Program-made: the position numbers and the translations under genes | Shown here: positions 41,370 to 51,298 of the stretch, piece by piece | Layout: each line of letters opens with the position of its first letter | How positions within the stretch are numbered: the stretch's first letter is position 1 | Assembly (NCBI RefSeq): GCF_001650875.1 | Contig: NZ_LXYI01000011.1 | Span: 97,553-161,552, forward strand | Direction: 5' to 3' | Origin: Sulfitobacter sp. EhC04 | Lineage (GTDB): Bacteria; Pseudomonadota; Alphaproteobacteria; Rhodobacterales; Rhodobacteraceae | DNA length: 64,000 bases | Notes under the pieces: model-generated | What the model was told of the DNA's origin: nothing | Seen by the model: only the letters and a program-made list of their open reading frames with translations | Database searches by the model: none

Positions 41370-42248
41370 TCACCGCGTCGCAAGCCAGTCCAGAATCGCC
41401 TGCGCCACCTCCTGCGGCTTCTGGTGATGCAGCCAATGGTCGGTGCCGGGTATCTCCACCCGTGTCAGATCGGCGGCAAATTCCTCCAGACCGGCTGTCG
41501 CCTCGGGCAACAGGGCGCGGTCGTCGCTGCCCCAGATCAGCAGATGCGGGCAACGGACCTGTAATTTCTCCAGCGGCAGATCGGGCATCTGCACCGTTTC
41601 ACCCGGCTTCGGCACCAGCAACGGCGACGCGCGGTACCAGTTCACCATGCCACGCAGCCGCCCCGGCCGGGACCATGCCCCGACATAGGCCGCGCGCGTC
41701 TCGCCCTGAAGCCAATCCATGTCCATATTGGCCGAAAACATCGCAAGCAGCTTGGCACAGCCGTCACGCCCCAGCTTGTTCTCCGACCCTTCTGCCCGCA
41801 GGTAGTGAATATATTGCGAGGCCTCCGCCTGTGCGCCCCCTGCCGCCAGCGCGCGCTGAAAGGGGACGGGATGCACCCCGTTCATGATGATCAGTCTCGA
41901 CACCAGATCGGGCCGGATGATCGCCAGCCCATAGGCCACCGCCGCGCCCCAGTCATGCCCCAGCACCACCATCGGCGCATCCCCGATCAGCGCCGCCATG
42001 TCGCCCACCAGTTTCGAGGTGGCATAGTCCGATACCGCTTCCGGTGCCCAGCTCTGGCCATAGCCGCGCTGATCCGGTGCGATGCAGTGAAACCTGTGCG
42101 CCAGCAGCGGCGCCAGATCGCCCCAGGCCCCGCCGAATTCAGGAAATCCGTGCAACAGCAAGAGTTTCGGCAGGTGTTCATCGCCCCAATGGCGCACAAA
42201 GAACGGCCTGCCATTCAGCGTCACGGTCTCGGTGCGCGGCTCGGTCAT
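41370..42248 (-). CDS. Alpha/beta hydrolase (epoxide-hydrolase-like)
   Basis: A 292-residue alpha/beta hydrolase. The oxyanion motif LLLHGFPEFGGAW near residue 33, the Asp nucleophile in VVLGHDWGAAVAYG near 99 (Asp rather than Ser, as in epoxide hydrolases and dehalogenases) and a late GTDHWLHHQKP His give the triad. The ATG at 42248 starts MTEPRTETV, with AAGGAAAC upstream. The substrate is unknown, though soluble epoxide hydrolase activity is a reasonable guess. Confidence 0.86.
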   Translation of the reverse strand: MTEPRTETVTLNGRPFFVRHWGDEHLPKLLLLHGFPEFGGAWGDLAPLLAHRFHCIAPDQRGYGQSWAPEAVSDYATSKLVGDMAALIGDAPMVVLGHDWGAAVAYGLAIIRPDLVSRLIIMNGVHPVPFQRALAAGGAQAEASQYIHYLRAEGSENKLGRDGCAKLLAMFSANMDMDWLQGETRAAYVGAWSRPGRLRGMVNWYRASPLLVPKPGETVQMPDLPLEKLQVRCPHLLIWGSDDRALLPEATAGLEEFAADLTRVEIPGTDHWLHHQKPQEVAQAILDWLATR

Positions 42249-42409
42249 GTCTCGTTTCCTTTTCCTGTCCATGTCGATAGCCCGCACCCCGACGGCCTCT
42301 TGCCGCGCCAGAGCGGGGGGCATCGGGCCTGACCCGGTCAACGCGGTTGATCAGACTGGTGCCTCCTCCGATGCAAAGTCTGACCCTTGGGGGCGATCAA
42401 GGCAATGGG

Positions 42410-43273
42410 TCACAAAAGATGACGCAGCGCGCTTTTGAGCTTGGCAAAGACAAAGGCGATCCGCGCAATCCGCGCCTGATCCTCATGCACCACCAGCCAG
42501 ACCGGCATCTGATGTGCGGTCTCGGGGGCCACCCGGCGCAGCCCCAGACGCGCGGCCAGCTTCACCTGACAGAACCCCAGCCCCACACCGGCACCGATGG
42601 CCGCGATCTGCGCCAGCGGATCGTCACAGCGCAGCACCACGTTGGATGGCGCAGGCAGGCCTGCTGCGGCCAGCGCCGGCAGGATCAGATCCTCCCGGTC
42701 ATCACTGACAAAGGGTTGCGCCTGCCAGGGCCGATCCGCATCAAGCGGGGCAAAATCCGGGGCCGCGAACAGCCCGATCTCGCAGTCCGGCAGACGGGTG
42801 GCCACCAACGCCTGCTGGCGCGGCGGGGTAAAGCGGATGGCGATGTCCGCCGCACGCCGGGTCAGGTCTTCGGCCCGGTCGGTCGCGGCCACCTCGAAGC
42901 GCAGCCCCGGTGCCTCACCCTGCATCTGCCGGATCAGCCCCGGCAGGACATGTCCCGCCACCACCCGGCTGGTGGTGATCCGCACAACACCCTCCAGCGC
43001 CTCCGCCTCGGCGCTGGCCACGCGGCCCAATGCGGCGGCCTCGGCAAGGACGGAGGCGGCCAGCGGCATCAGCGTATGGGCCATCCCCGTCGGGGTCAGC
43101 CCGTTTGCCGCACGGGTGAACAACTGGGTGCCAAGCTCCGCCTCCAAGGCCTCGATCTGACGCCGCACGGTCGGCTGGGCCAGCCGCAGGACACGCGCCG
43201 CAGCCGATAGGCTGCCGTGGGTCATCACCGCATGAAAGGCCGGGATCAGATCAAGCGAGGGGGTGCTCATCAT
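42410..43273 (-). CDS. LysR-family transcriptional regulator
   Basis: A 287-residue LysR regulator. The N-terminal winged helix-turn-helix includes FHAVMTHGSLSAAARVLRLA and PTVRRQIEALEAELGTQLF (about residues 13-52). The C-terminal part is a periplasmic-binding-like effector domain. It is transcribed divergently from the DUF4260 gene across 89 bp, the typical LysR arrangement, so that gene is the likeliest target. The effector is unknown. Confidence 0.92.
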   Translation of the reverse strand: MMSTPSLDLIPAFHAVMTHGSLSAAARVLRLAQPTVRRQIEALEAELGTQLFTRAANGLTPTGMAHTLMPLAASVLAEAAALGRVASAEAEALEGVVRITTSRVVAGHVLPGLIRQMQGEAPGLRFEVAATDRAEDLTRRAADIAIRFTPPRQQALVATRLPDCEIGLFAAPDFAPLDADRPWQAQPFVSDDREDLILPALAAAGLPAPSNVVLRCDDPLAQIAAIGAGVGLGFCQVKLAARLGLRRVAPETAHQMPVWLVVHEDQARIARIAFVFAKLKSALRHLL

Positions 43274-43362
43274 TTTGTGTTAGGTGAGTATTCCTTTTTG
43301 GTCAATTTCTTTCAGGAAGGGTTTCTGGTCATGCTGAGGCCACAGCAACGAAAGGCGATACC

Positions 43363-43749
43363 ATGGCAAAGACCCCGACACCCCGTGCAACCAGGTCAAA
43401 CCCGCAGGCCCTCACCCTTCAACTCGAAGGGCTGGCGCTGGCAGGGGTCTGTATTCTCATCTATGCCCAACAGGGCGGCGGCTGGGGGCTTTTTGCCCTG
43501 CTGATTCTTGCGCCCGACCTCTTCATGCTGGGCTACTTGCGGGACAAGCAGACCGGCGCGCTGGTCTACAACATTGGGCACAGCTACCTGACACCGCTGG
43601 CGCTGGCCGGGGCAGGGCTCTGGTCCGGCAGTGATCTTGCCCTGTCGCTTGCACTGATCTGGGGGGCGCATATCGGGTTGGACCGCGCGATGGGTTACGG
43701 GCTGAAGTACGCCAGCGGCTTCAAGGAGACCCATCTGAGCCGGGTCTGA
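43363..43749 (+). CDS. DUF4260-family membrane protein
   Basis: A 128-residue integral membrane protein with about four membrane segments. Family features are LEGLALAGVCILIYAQQGG at the first segment, LAPDLFMLGYLRDKQTGALVYN, and the terminal HIGLDRAMGYGLKY segment, matching DUF4260. Function unknown. It faces the LysR gene and probably is its target. Confidence 0.85.
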   Translation: MAKTPTPRATRSNPQALTLQLEGLALAGVCILIYAQQGGGWGLFALLILAPDLFMLGYLRDKQTGALVYNIGHSYLTPLALAGAGLWSGSDLALSLALIWGAHIGLDRAMGYGLKYASGFKETHLSRV

Positions 43750-43812
43750 GACGGGTTTGAACCGGGCGTTTCATCTCTTCACCTTCGCCATATCCCGGCG
43801 TATGGCTGGGAT

Positions 43813-45180
43813 ATGACGACCCCTCTGACATACGGCGGCCATGTGCGCGCAATCCTGACGCTGGGCCTGCCGCTGATCGGCGGACACCTGGCCCAGGTGG
43901 CCATCGGCGTGACCGATACGGTCATGATGGGCTGGTACGGGATCGACGAACTGGCAGCGGTTACGCTGGCCTCCACCTTCTTTTTCGTGCTGTTCATCTT
44001 CGGCTCCGGCTTTGCCTGGGCGGTGATGCCCATGGTCGCGGCTTTTGACGCCGAAGAGGACGATACCGGCATCCGCCGCGCCACCCGCATGGGGCTGTGG
44101 CTGTCGCTTGGCTTTGGGCTGCTGTCGCTGCCGGTGATGATCTGGGCAGAGCCGATCCTGCGGATGATGGGGCAGAGCGATGAACTGGCACGGGAGGCGG
44201 GCCGCTATCTGAGGGTCATGGGATTCGGCATCCTGCCCGCCCTGCTGGTGATGACACTGAAAAGCTATCTGGCCGCGCTCGAACGCACGCAGATCGTGTT
44301 CTGGATCACGCTGATCGCGGCGGGGATCAATGCGCTGGCCAATTACGCGCTCATCTTCGGCAATTGGGGCGCGCCGGAACTGGGCGTGGTGGGGGCGGCC
44401 ATCGCCTCTGTCACCACCAATGCCGTTTCGCTGATCTGCGTGGTGATCTACGTCTTGCTGGTGGTGCCACAGCATCGCATTTTCGTGCGCCTTTGGCGGG
44501 CGGATGCGCAGATGCTGGTCCGGGTGTTCCGGCTGGGTTGGCCGATCGGGCTGACGGCGTTAAGCGAGGTTGGCCTTTTCGCCGCCACCGCCGTGATGAT
44601 GGGCTGGCTGGGCACGGTGCCGCTGGCGGCCCATGGCATCGCGATCCAATTGGCCTCGATCACCTTCATGGTGCACCTCGGGCTCAGCAATGCGGCCACC
44701 ATCCGCGCGGGCAATGCAAATGGCCGTCGCGACGCGGCGCGCCTGTCGCGTGGCGCGATCACGGTCACGGGGATGTCGGTGGTCTTTTCGGTCTTTGCCA
44801 CGGTGATTTTTCTGGGCTGGCCAGAGCCGCTGCTGTCGGCTTTCATGCAGGACGGTGAACCGGCGCGCGCGCAGATCCTCAGCATCGGCGTGGGTCTGCT
44901 GGCCATGGCGGCGCTGTTTCAGTTCGTCGACGGGGCGCAGGCTGTCACACTGGGGTTGCTGCGCGGCGTGCAGGATACCCGCGTGCCGATGTGGATTGCC
45001 GCCTTCAGCTATTGGGGGGTGGGAATGACCTGTTCTTACCTTTTGGGATTCACGCTGGGCGGCGGCGGCATCGGGGTCTGGTCCGGTCTGGTCACCGGTC
45101 TGGGCGTTGCCGCGATCCTGCTGAATCTGCGGTTCTGGGGCGTGACGGTAAAGACCGTCGGAAAGGACCATGCAGCATGA
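43813..45180 (+). CDS. MATE-family efflux transporter
   Basis: A 455-residue antiporter of the MATE/NorM class with 12 membrane segments in two symmetrical halves. Typical segments are LGLPLIGGHLAQVAIGVTDTVMMGW at the start and the second-half IGLTALSEVGLFAATAVMMGW. It exports cationic compounds by H+ or Na+ exchange; the substrate is unknown. It ends in an ATGA overlap with the VOC gene, a coupling that suggests a shared role in handling one compound. Confidence 0.9.
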   Translation: MTTPLTYGGHVRAILTLGLPLIGGHLAQVAIGVTDTVMMGWYGIDELAAVTLASTFFFVLFIFGSGFAWAVMPMVAAFDAEEDDTGIRRATRMGLWLSLGFGLLSLPVMIWAEPILRMMGQSDELAREAGRYLRVMGFGILPALLVMTLKSYLAALERTQIVFWITLIAAGINALANYALIFGNWGAPELGVVGAAIASVTTNAVSLICVVIYVLLVVPQHRIFVRLWRADAQMLVRVFRLGWPIGLTALSEVGLFAATAVMMGWLGTVPLAAHGIAIQLASITFMVHLGLSNAATIRAGNANGRRDAARLSRGAITVTGMSVVFSVFATVIFLGWPEPLLSAFMQDGEPARAQILSIGVGLLAMAALFQFVDGAQAVTLGLLRGVQDTRVPMWIAAFSYWGVGMTCSYLLGFTLGGGGIGVWSGLVTGLGVAAILLNLRFWGVTVKTVGKDHAA

Positions 45181-45590
45181 TCGCCTATGTCACAGTTGGT
45201 GCCGATGACATCGCCCGCGCGAAACGGTTTTACGCGGCGTTCCTCCCGGCGCTCGGTTACGCGCTAAAGGAGGGGCCGGAGGGGCTGAGCTATGCGCTGC
45301 CCGTAGAGCCGGGTCAGCAGTCGCAACCGGATTTCTATGTCAAACCAACCTTTGACGGGCGTCCGGCCTCTGTCGGGAATGGCACCATGATCGCATTTGA
45401 AGCCCGCAGCCAAGCCCAGGTGCGCGCCCTGCACGCGGCAGCGCTTGCCGTTGGCGGTCAGGACGAGGGGCAACCGGGCTTTCGCGCCGCCTATGGGCCG
45501 CAGTTCTATGTCGGCTACCTGCGCGACCCGCAGGGCAACAAGATCGCCCTGTTCTCCAGCAATCCGGCGGAACCCGGCAGGGATGGCTAG
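45177..45590 (+). CDS. VOC-family protein
   Basis: A 137-residue glyoxalase/bleomycin-resistance-fold protein: MIAYVTVGADDIARAKRFYAAF opens the first module, and YVGYLRDPQGNKIALFS closes the second, as in many dioxygenase- or lyase-like VOC proteins. Start and coupling are fixed by the ATGA overlap with the MATE gene. Co-expression with an efflux pump hints at binding or modifying the same small molecule, but this is inference only. Confidence 0.87.
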   Translation: MIAYVTVGADDIARAKRFYAAFLPALGYALKEGPEGLSYALPVEPGQQSQPDFYVKPTFDGRPASVGNGTMIAFEARSQAQVRALHAAALAVGGQDEGQPGFRAAYGPQFYVGYLRDPQGNKIALFSSNPAEPGRDG

Positions 45591-45653
45591 ATCATGCCCC
45601 TAACGTGCAGCGCGATAAACCTGAACCATCTGACGCTATAGTGTGCCGTCATT

Positions 45654-45755
45654 ATAGTGTGCCGTCATTGACCTGAGGCAAATCTCATCGCCAATGTCCC
45701 AAAACCGATAGCGCGGCAGGGTATGGCCGGTTCAAGACTGAAGCGGGGCGCTTTA
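45654..45755 (+). repeat. R1 palindromic repeat, copy 3 (degenerate)
   Basis: The most diverged copy: the left arm reads GTGTGCCGTCATTGACCTGA and is preceded by a tandem 16-base duplication (TATAGTGTGCCGTCAT). The inner right arm is ATGGCCGG, so the stem is partly broken. The right end, AAGCGGGGCGCTTTA, is conserved. It sits 46 bases before copy 4 in the same orientation. Confidence 0.8.
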
Positions 45756-45801
45756 AAATGTTAAAATCATTGACGTCAGGCAGCGTCAGATGTTCCAGTT
45801 T

Positions 45802-45905
45802 TACAGCGTCCCGCCTTTAACCTGATACATTCCGTATCGCCGATGTCCCGAGAGCGCGAAGCGCGGCAGGGTATCGGCGATTCAAGTTCATGGCGGGGCG
45901 CTTTA
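45802..45905 (+). repeat. R1 palindromic repeat, copy 4
   Basis: Nearly identical to copy 2 at 34681 (same inner stem CGCCGAT/ATCGGCG and the GCGC-GAA-GCGC apex). Copies 3 and 4 form a direct pair in the convergent gap between the VOC gene and the minus-strand hypothetical gene. The 570-base gap 45591-46160 contains these two repeats and the long hairpin at 45959. Confidence 0.92.
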
Positions 45906-45958
45906 ACCCGAAGGGTCACAGCGACCCCGGTGCAATTGCTTGCTCCATCTTCCGGTCC

Positions 45959-46004
45959 TTTACAAAAGAAGACATGTCATTTTTGACATGTCTTCTTTTG
46001 TAAA
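45959..46004. terminator. Perfect 21-bp hairpin, bidirectional terminator candidate
   Basis: Two perfect 21-base arms (TTTACAAAAGAAGACATGTCA and its complement) flank a TTTT loop. The stem base is A/T-rich, so each strand offers an A-tract, stem and T-rich end. It is placed between convergent genes and carries the GACATGTC element also seen at 21870 and 22020. Confidence 0.75.
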
Positions 46005-46160
46005 TCAAAGCCGAGTGCATTTCCGGTCAGGGCGTATCAAGATCGGGAACCGGTTCTTAGGGTCCCAACCCTGGCACCGCAGATATGCGGTATAAAAAGG
46101 TTTCAGCGTGTTCTGTGAGTGCAAAGGATCGCGACACGCTCTGACGCGAAACAATATGCC

Positions 46161-46562
46161 TCAATCCTTCAGCAGCCTGTCCGCCTTCTTGCGCACCAGC
46201 GTGCTGCGCAGATCGTGCATCGCCAGCAGCAGCGCATCTGTGACCGCCTCCAGCTGTTCGTCGGTGGCCTTGGACTGCACCCATTGCGTCGTCAGGTTCA
46301 GATAATCGACAGCGCGGTGGATGTCGTCGATGTCGCGATGGGCCAGAACCTGACGGCGCTCCTCCATCCAGTTGCGGATGGTGTCAAGGTCCGCCTCTGA
46401 CAGGGTCCGGTCGCCATGCGGCTTGATCTCGCCATTGCGGATATTGGCCATGGCGATCTGGTCCATCTCGATCCGCCGCTGGCGGTTCTCGGTGTCGATC
46501 CGAAACACTGCGGCCCCGTTTTCGCGGACCCGGAAATAGTATTCTGGCAGTTCAGTCGACAT
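46161..46562 (-). CDS. Conserved-looking hypothetical protein
   Basis: A 133-residue protein with no signal peptide. It opens STELPEYYFRVRENGAAVFRI, a beta-strand-like start, followed by long amphipathic helices (EEMRRQVLAHRDIDDIHRAV-like) and a basic end LVRKKADRLLKD. It is not a family I recognise. It follows the aspartate aminotransferase gene by 10 bp in the same direction, so it is co-transcribed. Confidence 0.72.
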   Translation of the reverse strand: MSTELPEYYFRVRENGAAVFRIDTENRQRRIEMDQIAMANIRNGEIKPHGDRTLSEADLDTIRNWMEERRQVLAHRDIDDIHRAVDYLNLTTQWVQSKATDEQLEAVTDALLLAMHDLRSTLVRKKADRLLKD

Positions 46563-46572
46563 GGGTACCTCG

Positions 46573-47832
<1,260 letters not shown>

Positions 47833-47872
47833 TCAAGAAAGAACGCCTTTGTTCTGATGAAAGGGATGATGA

Positions 47873-48271
47873 ATGGACGATGTAACGGACTGGTACGGAC
47901 CCGATGCTGCAACCTTTGGCGACAGGCTCGCCGCAGCACGCGAACAAGCTGGCATGAGCCAGGGAGAACTGGCCAAGCGGCTGGGTGTGCAGTTGCCCAC
48001 CCTGCGCGGCTGGGAAGATGACCATGCAGAACCACGCGCGAACCGGCTGTCGATGCTGGCAGGATTGCTGAACGTGTCGATGATGTGGCTGATCAACGGC
48101 GAAGGCGAAGGCATCGTTGCGCCGGATGCGGCGATACCCGACAACGCGGGCCTGACAGAGATCATGTCGGAAATCCGCAGCCTGCGCGCGGACATGATGC
48201 GCAAGGCCGAAGACATGGGGCGGCTGGAAAAACGCCTGCGCCGTGTCATGACAGACACCGCGAATGTCTGA
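47873..48271 (+). CDS. XRE-family transcriptional regulator
   Basis: A 132-residue DNA-binding protein. The HTH_3 domain lies at about residues 14-72 (FGDRLAAAREQAGMSQGELA then LGVQLPTLRGWEDDHAEPRAN). A C-terminal helical tail (residues 95-130, EIRSLRADMMRKAEDMGRLE) is likely a coiled coil for dimerisation. The stop overlaps sdhE by 8 bp. The conserved pairing with sdhE is seen in relatives, but the regulon is not known. Confidence 0.9.
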   Translation: MDDVTDWYGPDAATFGDRLAAAREQAGMSQGELAKRLGVQLPTLRGWEDDHAEPRANRLSMLAGLLNVSMMWLINGEGEGIVAPDAAIPDNAGLTEIMSEIRSLRADMMRKAEDMGRLEKRLRRVMTDTANV

Positions 48272-48536
48272 GCTTGCCGAACACCGGGTAAAGCGGCTGC
48301 ACATGCGGTCGATGCGGCGCGGGATCAAGGAAATGGACCTGATCCTGCCCGCCTTTGCCGCTGTTCACCTGGCGCAGATGAATGACGCCGATCTGACCCT
48401 CTACGAAGAGATGCTGAACGAAAGCGATCACGATCTCTATCTGTGGGTTTCCGAACAGGCAGAACCGCCTAACCGCTACGCGCCGTTCATCACCATGATC
48501 CGCGCGCAACTGGCGGGCGGGGTTCGACCGGCGTAG
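48264..48536 (+). CDS. sdhE: Succinate dehydrogenase flavinylation factor SdhE
   Basis: The 90-residue protein promotes covalent FAD attachment to SdhA. The signature RRGIKEMDLIL (RGxxE motif, residues 18-28) and the downstream DLTLYEEMLNESDHDLYLWV are diagnostic. Small, all-helical and cytoplasmic. It begins inside the XRE gene's end, so translation is coupled. Confidence 0.94.
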   Translation: MSELAEHRVKRLHMRSMRRGIKEMDLILPAFAAVHLAQMNDADLTLYEEMLNESDHDLYLWVSEQAEPPNRYAPFITMIRAQLAGGVRPA

Positions 48537-48578
48537 GGTCTGCCATACGGGATTTTGTTGCTGTTCTCAGTGTAACGC

Positions 48579-48753
48579 CAAGCCGCGCATCGCTGGGCCG
48601 TGGTGCGGCGATCCGACCGTCGTTCATGCCACTTAATGGCAGCCAAACACTTCCTACCTGCCTGTCAGGCACAACAGCAGCCAAATCGCCGTGCCGGGGG
48701 ACGGCCCGGCAATGCGCGGCGGCCTGCGGCCTTGATTCCGCGCGAACGGAAAG
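48579..48753 (-). repeat. R2 repeat, copy B (lacks module)
   Basis: An inverted copy of the R2 element. Read on the minus strand it matches 40931-41131 and 58874-59070, but where these carry the ~25-base double hairpin (CATGCC-AGA-GGCATG...), this copy reads straight from GCGCATT to GCCGGGCC. It thus shows the module as an insertion or deletion. The gap 48537-48907 has no gene. Confidence 0.88.
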
Positions 48754-48907
48754 TGGAAAAGGGCGCGAACCGGCCCTTCACTGCGCCGGTTATGAAGCTC
48801 CGCCAGGGGCCGGATGCCCCCACCGCACGCCCGCTTCACTTTCCGTTTAACGAAATATTCTGCTTTTTTGCGCAAATTCCCTCCAACGCACCGAGTCGGA
48901 GAGAGAA

Positions 48908-49408
48908 ATGAGCATTCAGGAACCAATGGCCATCCCCGGACGGGAAAAGGGCTTCATGATGGGATATCTTGAGGCGCTGTCGCTGGTCGAGCGTCTGCAT
49001 CGCCTGCTGCTGGACGTGATCAAGGATGAATTCGAACGCGTCGGCGTGCTGGAAATCAACGCGGTACAGGCCCTGCTGCTGTTCAACATCGGCGATAACG
49101 AGGTGACGGCGGGCGAATTGAAAAGCCGGGGCTACTACCAGGGCTCCAACGTCAGCTACAACCTCAAGAAACTGGTCGAAATGGGCTATATGCACCACAA
49201 CCGGTGCGAGATCGACCGCCGCTCCGTCCGGGTCCGCCTGACCGAAAAGGGGCGCAATATCCGCGATGTGGTGTCTGACCTCTTCTCGCGCCATGCCGAC
49301 GGATTGGAAGAGAAACGCGTGCTGGGCCCGACGGGCATTGCCGACATCACCCTGTCGCTGAAACGGATGGAACGGTACTGGACCGACCAGATCCGCTATA
49401 TCTACTGA
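48908..49408 (+). CDS. MarR-family regulator, LdtR-like
   Basis: A 166-residue winged-helix regulator. The LdtR-like pattern is clear: LSLVERLHRLLLDVIKDEFERVG as dimer helix, then LFNIGDNEVTAGELKSRGYY and GSNVSYNLKKLVEMGY as the recognition helix, and the wing CEIDRRSVRVRLTEKG. LdtR of Liberibacter and Sinorhizobium controls cell-wall L,D-transpeptidase and stress genes. The same is inferred here. Its stop overlaps the convergent DUF1194 gene by 7 bp. Confidence 0.88.
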   Translation: MSIQEPMAIPGREKGFMMGYLEALSLVERLHRLLLDVIKDEFERVGVLEINAVQALLLFNIGDNEVTAGELKSRGYYQGSNVSYNLKKLVEMGYMHHNRCEIDRRSVRVRLTEKGRNIRDVVSDLFSRHADGLEEKRVLGPTGIADITLSLKRMERYWTDQIRYIY

Positions 49409-50148
49409 TCTGCCGCGCGCAGGTTCCGGGCAGGGGGCACCAGTTCGGAAACCACCAGCCCCTCCAGTTCCTTCAACAGTTTTTCCTTCATCGCGCGGGC
49501 ATAATCGGCAAAGCCGATGGCGGTGCGCACAAAGGCATCCGGCCCCATGATCACCTCCGCCCGGAAGTAGGAGGACAGCTCTCCGATCTCGGCCTGGCGG
49601 ATGTCACCTGACCGGGGGTCGTCCACCCCGATCACCAGCGCATTGATGGTCACGCCGCTGCCTTCAAGCTGGGTTTTGACAGTGCGGGGGCGGGGGCCGA
49701 GGTTGGACTTTCCATCGCCTGAAATATCCAGCGTGCGTTTCCAGCAATCACTCTGGCCAGACAGTCTGCGCACCCCGTCGGCCATTGCCACCCCCAGCGC
49801 GGTGCCGGGTGCCGCGGCGCGCCGGGTGGTCTGACGCAGGGTTTCGATCACGCCGTCAAGGTCGGCGGTACTGTCCAGGTCGGTCCAGGGCACCAGCTCC
49901 ACCTGATCCTGCGGGCCACTCCATTCAAACACCATCAGACGGACAGGTGCCTGCGGCATCGCCAGAATGCGGGCGCGCACCTCCGGGCTGTCCAGCGCCT
50001 CTGTCAGCCCGCCGATCTGCTGGCGATATTCCCGCGCATCGACAGAGCCGGATACATCCAGCGCCAGCGCCAGCGCCTGACGGCAATCGGCATGGGCCAG
50101 CACCGGCCCCAGCAAAAGGGCGGCCACAAGGGCCGCAAGACGGATCAC
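49402..50148 (-). CDS. DUF1194 von Willebrand A-like secreted protein (paralog 1)
   Basis: A 248-residue exported protein with a signal peptide (cleavage after AHA near residue 20) and a VWA-like domain. The MIDAS-type DVSGSVDAREY begins the first strand (residues 30-40), and LDISGDGKSNLGPRPR is a later conserved turn. It starts at a GTG overlapping the stop of the next paralog by 4 bp. Metal-dependent protein binding is expected for the fold, but the function of DUF1194 is unknown. Confidence 0.87.
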   Translation of the reverse strand: MIRLAALVAALLLGPVLAHADCRQALALALDVSGSVDAREYRQQIGGLTEALDSPEVRARILAMPQAPVRLMVFEWSGPQDQVELVPWTDLDSTADLDGVIETLRQTTRRAAAPGTALGVAMADGVRRLSGQSDCWKRTLDISGDGKSNLGPRPRTVKTQLEGSGVTINALVIGVDDPRSGDIRQAEIGELSSYFRAEVIMGPDAFVRTAIGFADYARAMKEKLLKELEGLVVSELVPPARNLRAADQ

Positions 50149-50846
50149 CTGTCCCCCTCGCGGCGGATCAGGGCCCCGATCGCCGCCGGGGACACTTCGC
50201 GCACCAGCTTTTGCCGCATCGCTCGGGCAAAGTCCGAAAACCCGTCCGCGATCACCACAAAGGCCCCCGGCCCGTGCAGCACCTCGCCCCGGTAAAAGGC
50301 GATCAACCCCAGTTCACCCTCGAAATCGGCCGCGTTGATCGCCAGCCCGTTCACCGTCACCCCGTCAAAGGGGAATTCGCGATAGGCGATATCAGGGCCA
50401 AACCCCTCGTTGTTCTGACCGTCCCCGGAGATGTCCAGGGTCTTTTCCAGACAATCGGGCGCACGCGCCAGCAGGCCCGCGCCAAACCCCAGCGCATAGC
50501 CCATGGCGGTGGGAAACTCGTTGTGGCTGCGCAGGCTGGCCGCCACAGTCTCCGCCGCCCCCGTCAGGGCCATGGGGCTGTCGATCATCGTCCAATCCAG
50601 TATGACCTGCTGGTTATACCGCCCCGACCATTCGTAAACCGCAAGCGCCACCGGCAGGTCCGAGGCAAAGAAGGCCTCGGCCACCTCGGGCGACGTCAGG
50701 GCGGTCGCCGTGCCCTGCCGCTGCAACCGGTCCTCGGAGGGGTCCACCGAACTGGACACATCCATCGCCAGCACCAGCGCCAGACGGCAATCCGCCGCCG
50801 CCGCAGGGGTGGCAAGCAGCGCCAGAAGGGCGGCGGCCCTTACCAA
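50145..50846 (-). CDS. DUF1194 von Willebrand A-like secreted protein (paralog 2)
   Basis: A second DUF1194 protein, 233 residues if started at the TTG of 50846, which gives a proper signal peptide (RAAALLALLATPAAA). The MIDAS-like DVSSSVDPSED and LDISGDGQNNEGFGP match the neighbour's. The TTG start would overlap the glyoxalase stop; no ATG or GTG lies suitably near, so the start is uncertain. Tandem paralogs in one operon suggest related, possibly heteromeric, envelope roles. Confidence 0.82.
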   Translation of the reverse strand: MVRAAALLALLATPAAAADCRLALVLAMDVSSSVDPSEDRLQRQGTATALTSPEVAEAFFASDLPVALAVYEWSGRYNQQVILDWTMIDSPMALTGAAETVAASLRSHNEFPTAMGYALGFGAGLLARAPDCLEKTLDISGDGQNNEGFGPDIAYREFPFDGVTVNGLAINAADFEGELGLIAFYRGEVLHGPGAFVVIADGFSDFARAMRQKLVREVSPAAIGALIRREGDR

Positions 50847-51274
50847 TGACCGGTGTTTTCCATGCTGGCCCAGGGTTCCTGCTCGGGCAGGGCATCGCCC
50901 TCCTGCAACAGCTCGACCGAGATGTTGTCGGGGCTGCGCACAAAGGCCATGTGCCCGTCGCGCGGCGGACGGTTGATCGTCACGCCCTGGTCCATCAGGC
51001 TCTGGCACATGTCATAGATATTCTCGACCGTATAGGCGAGGTGCCCGAAATGCCGGCTGTCGCCGGGCAACGCGTCGTCGCCGTCCCAGTTATAGGTCAG
51101 CTCCACATCCGCATGGCCATCCTCCATGCCGGGGGGACACAGGAACACCAGCGTAAACCGCCCGCCCTCGTGGTCGATCCGGCGGCGTTCGATCAGCCCC
51201 AGCTTCTTGTAGAAATCAATCGAGGCATCAAGGTCTTTGACGCGCACCATGGTGTGCAGATATTTGATCGGCAT
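50840..51274 (-). CDS. gloA: Lactoylglutathione lyase (glyoxalase I)
   Basis: A 144-residue VOC enzyme converting the methylglyoxal-glutathione hemithioacetal to S-lactoylglutathione. Typical segments are LHTMVRVKDLDASIDFYKKLG, VELTYNWD with the metal-ligand Glu, HFGHLAYTVENI with the ligand His, and ISVELLQEGD with the catalytic Glu. It is cytoplasmic, and lies 24 bp after the Slam gene in the same direction, upstream of the DUF1194 pair. Confidence 0.92.
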   Translation of the reverse strand: MPIKYLHTMVRVKDLDASIDFYKKLGLIERRRIDHEGGRFTLVFLCPPGMEDGHADVELTYNWDGDDALPGDSRHFGHLAYTVENIYDMCQSLMDQGVTINRPPRDGHMAFVRSPDNISVELLQEGDALPEQEPWASMENTGHW

Positions 51275-51298
51275 GCGGTTTCCTTTGTGTCGCCGGGC

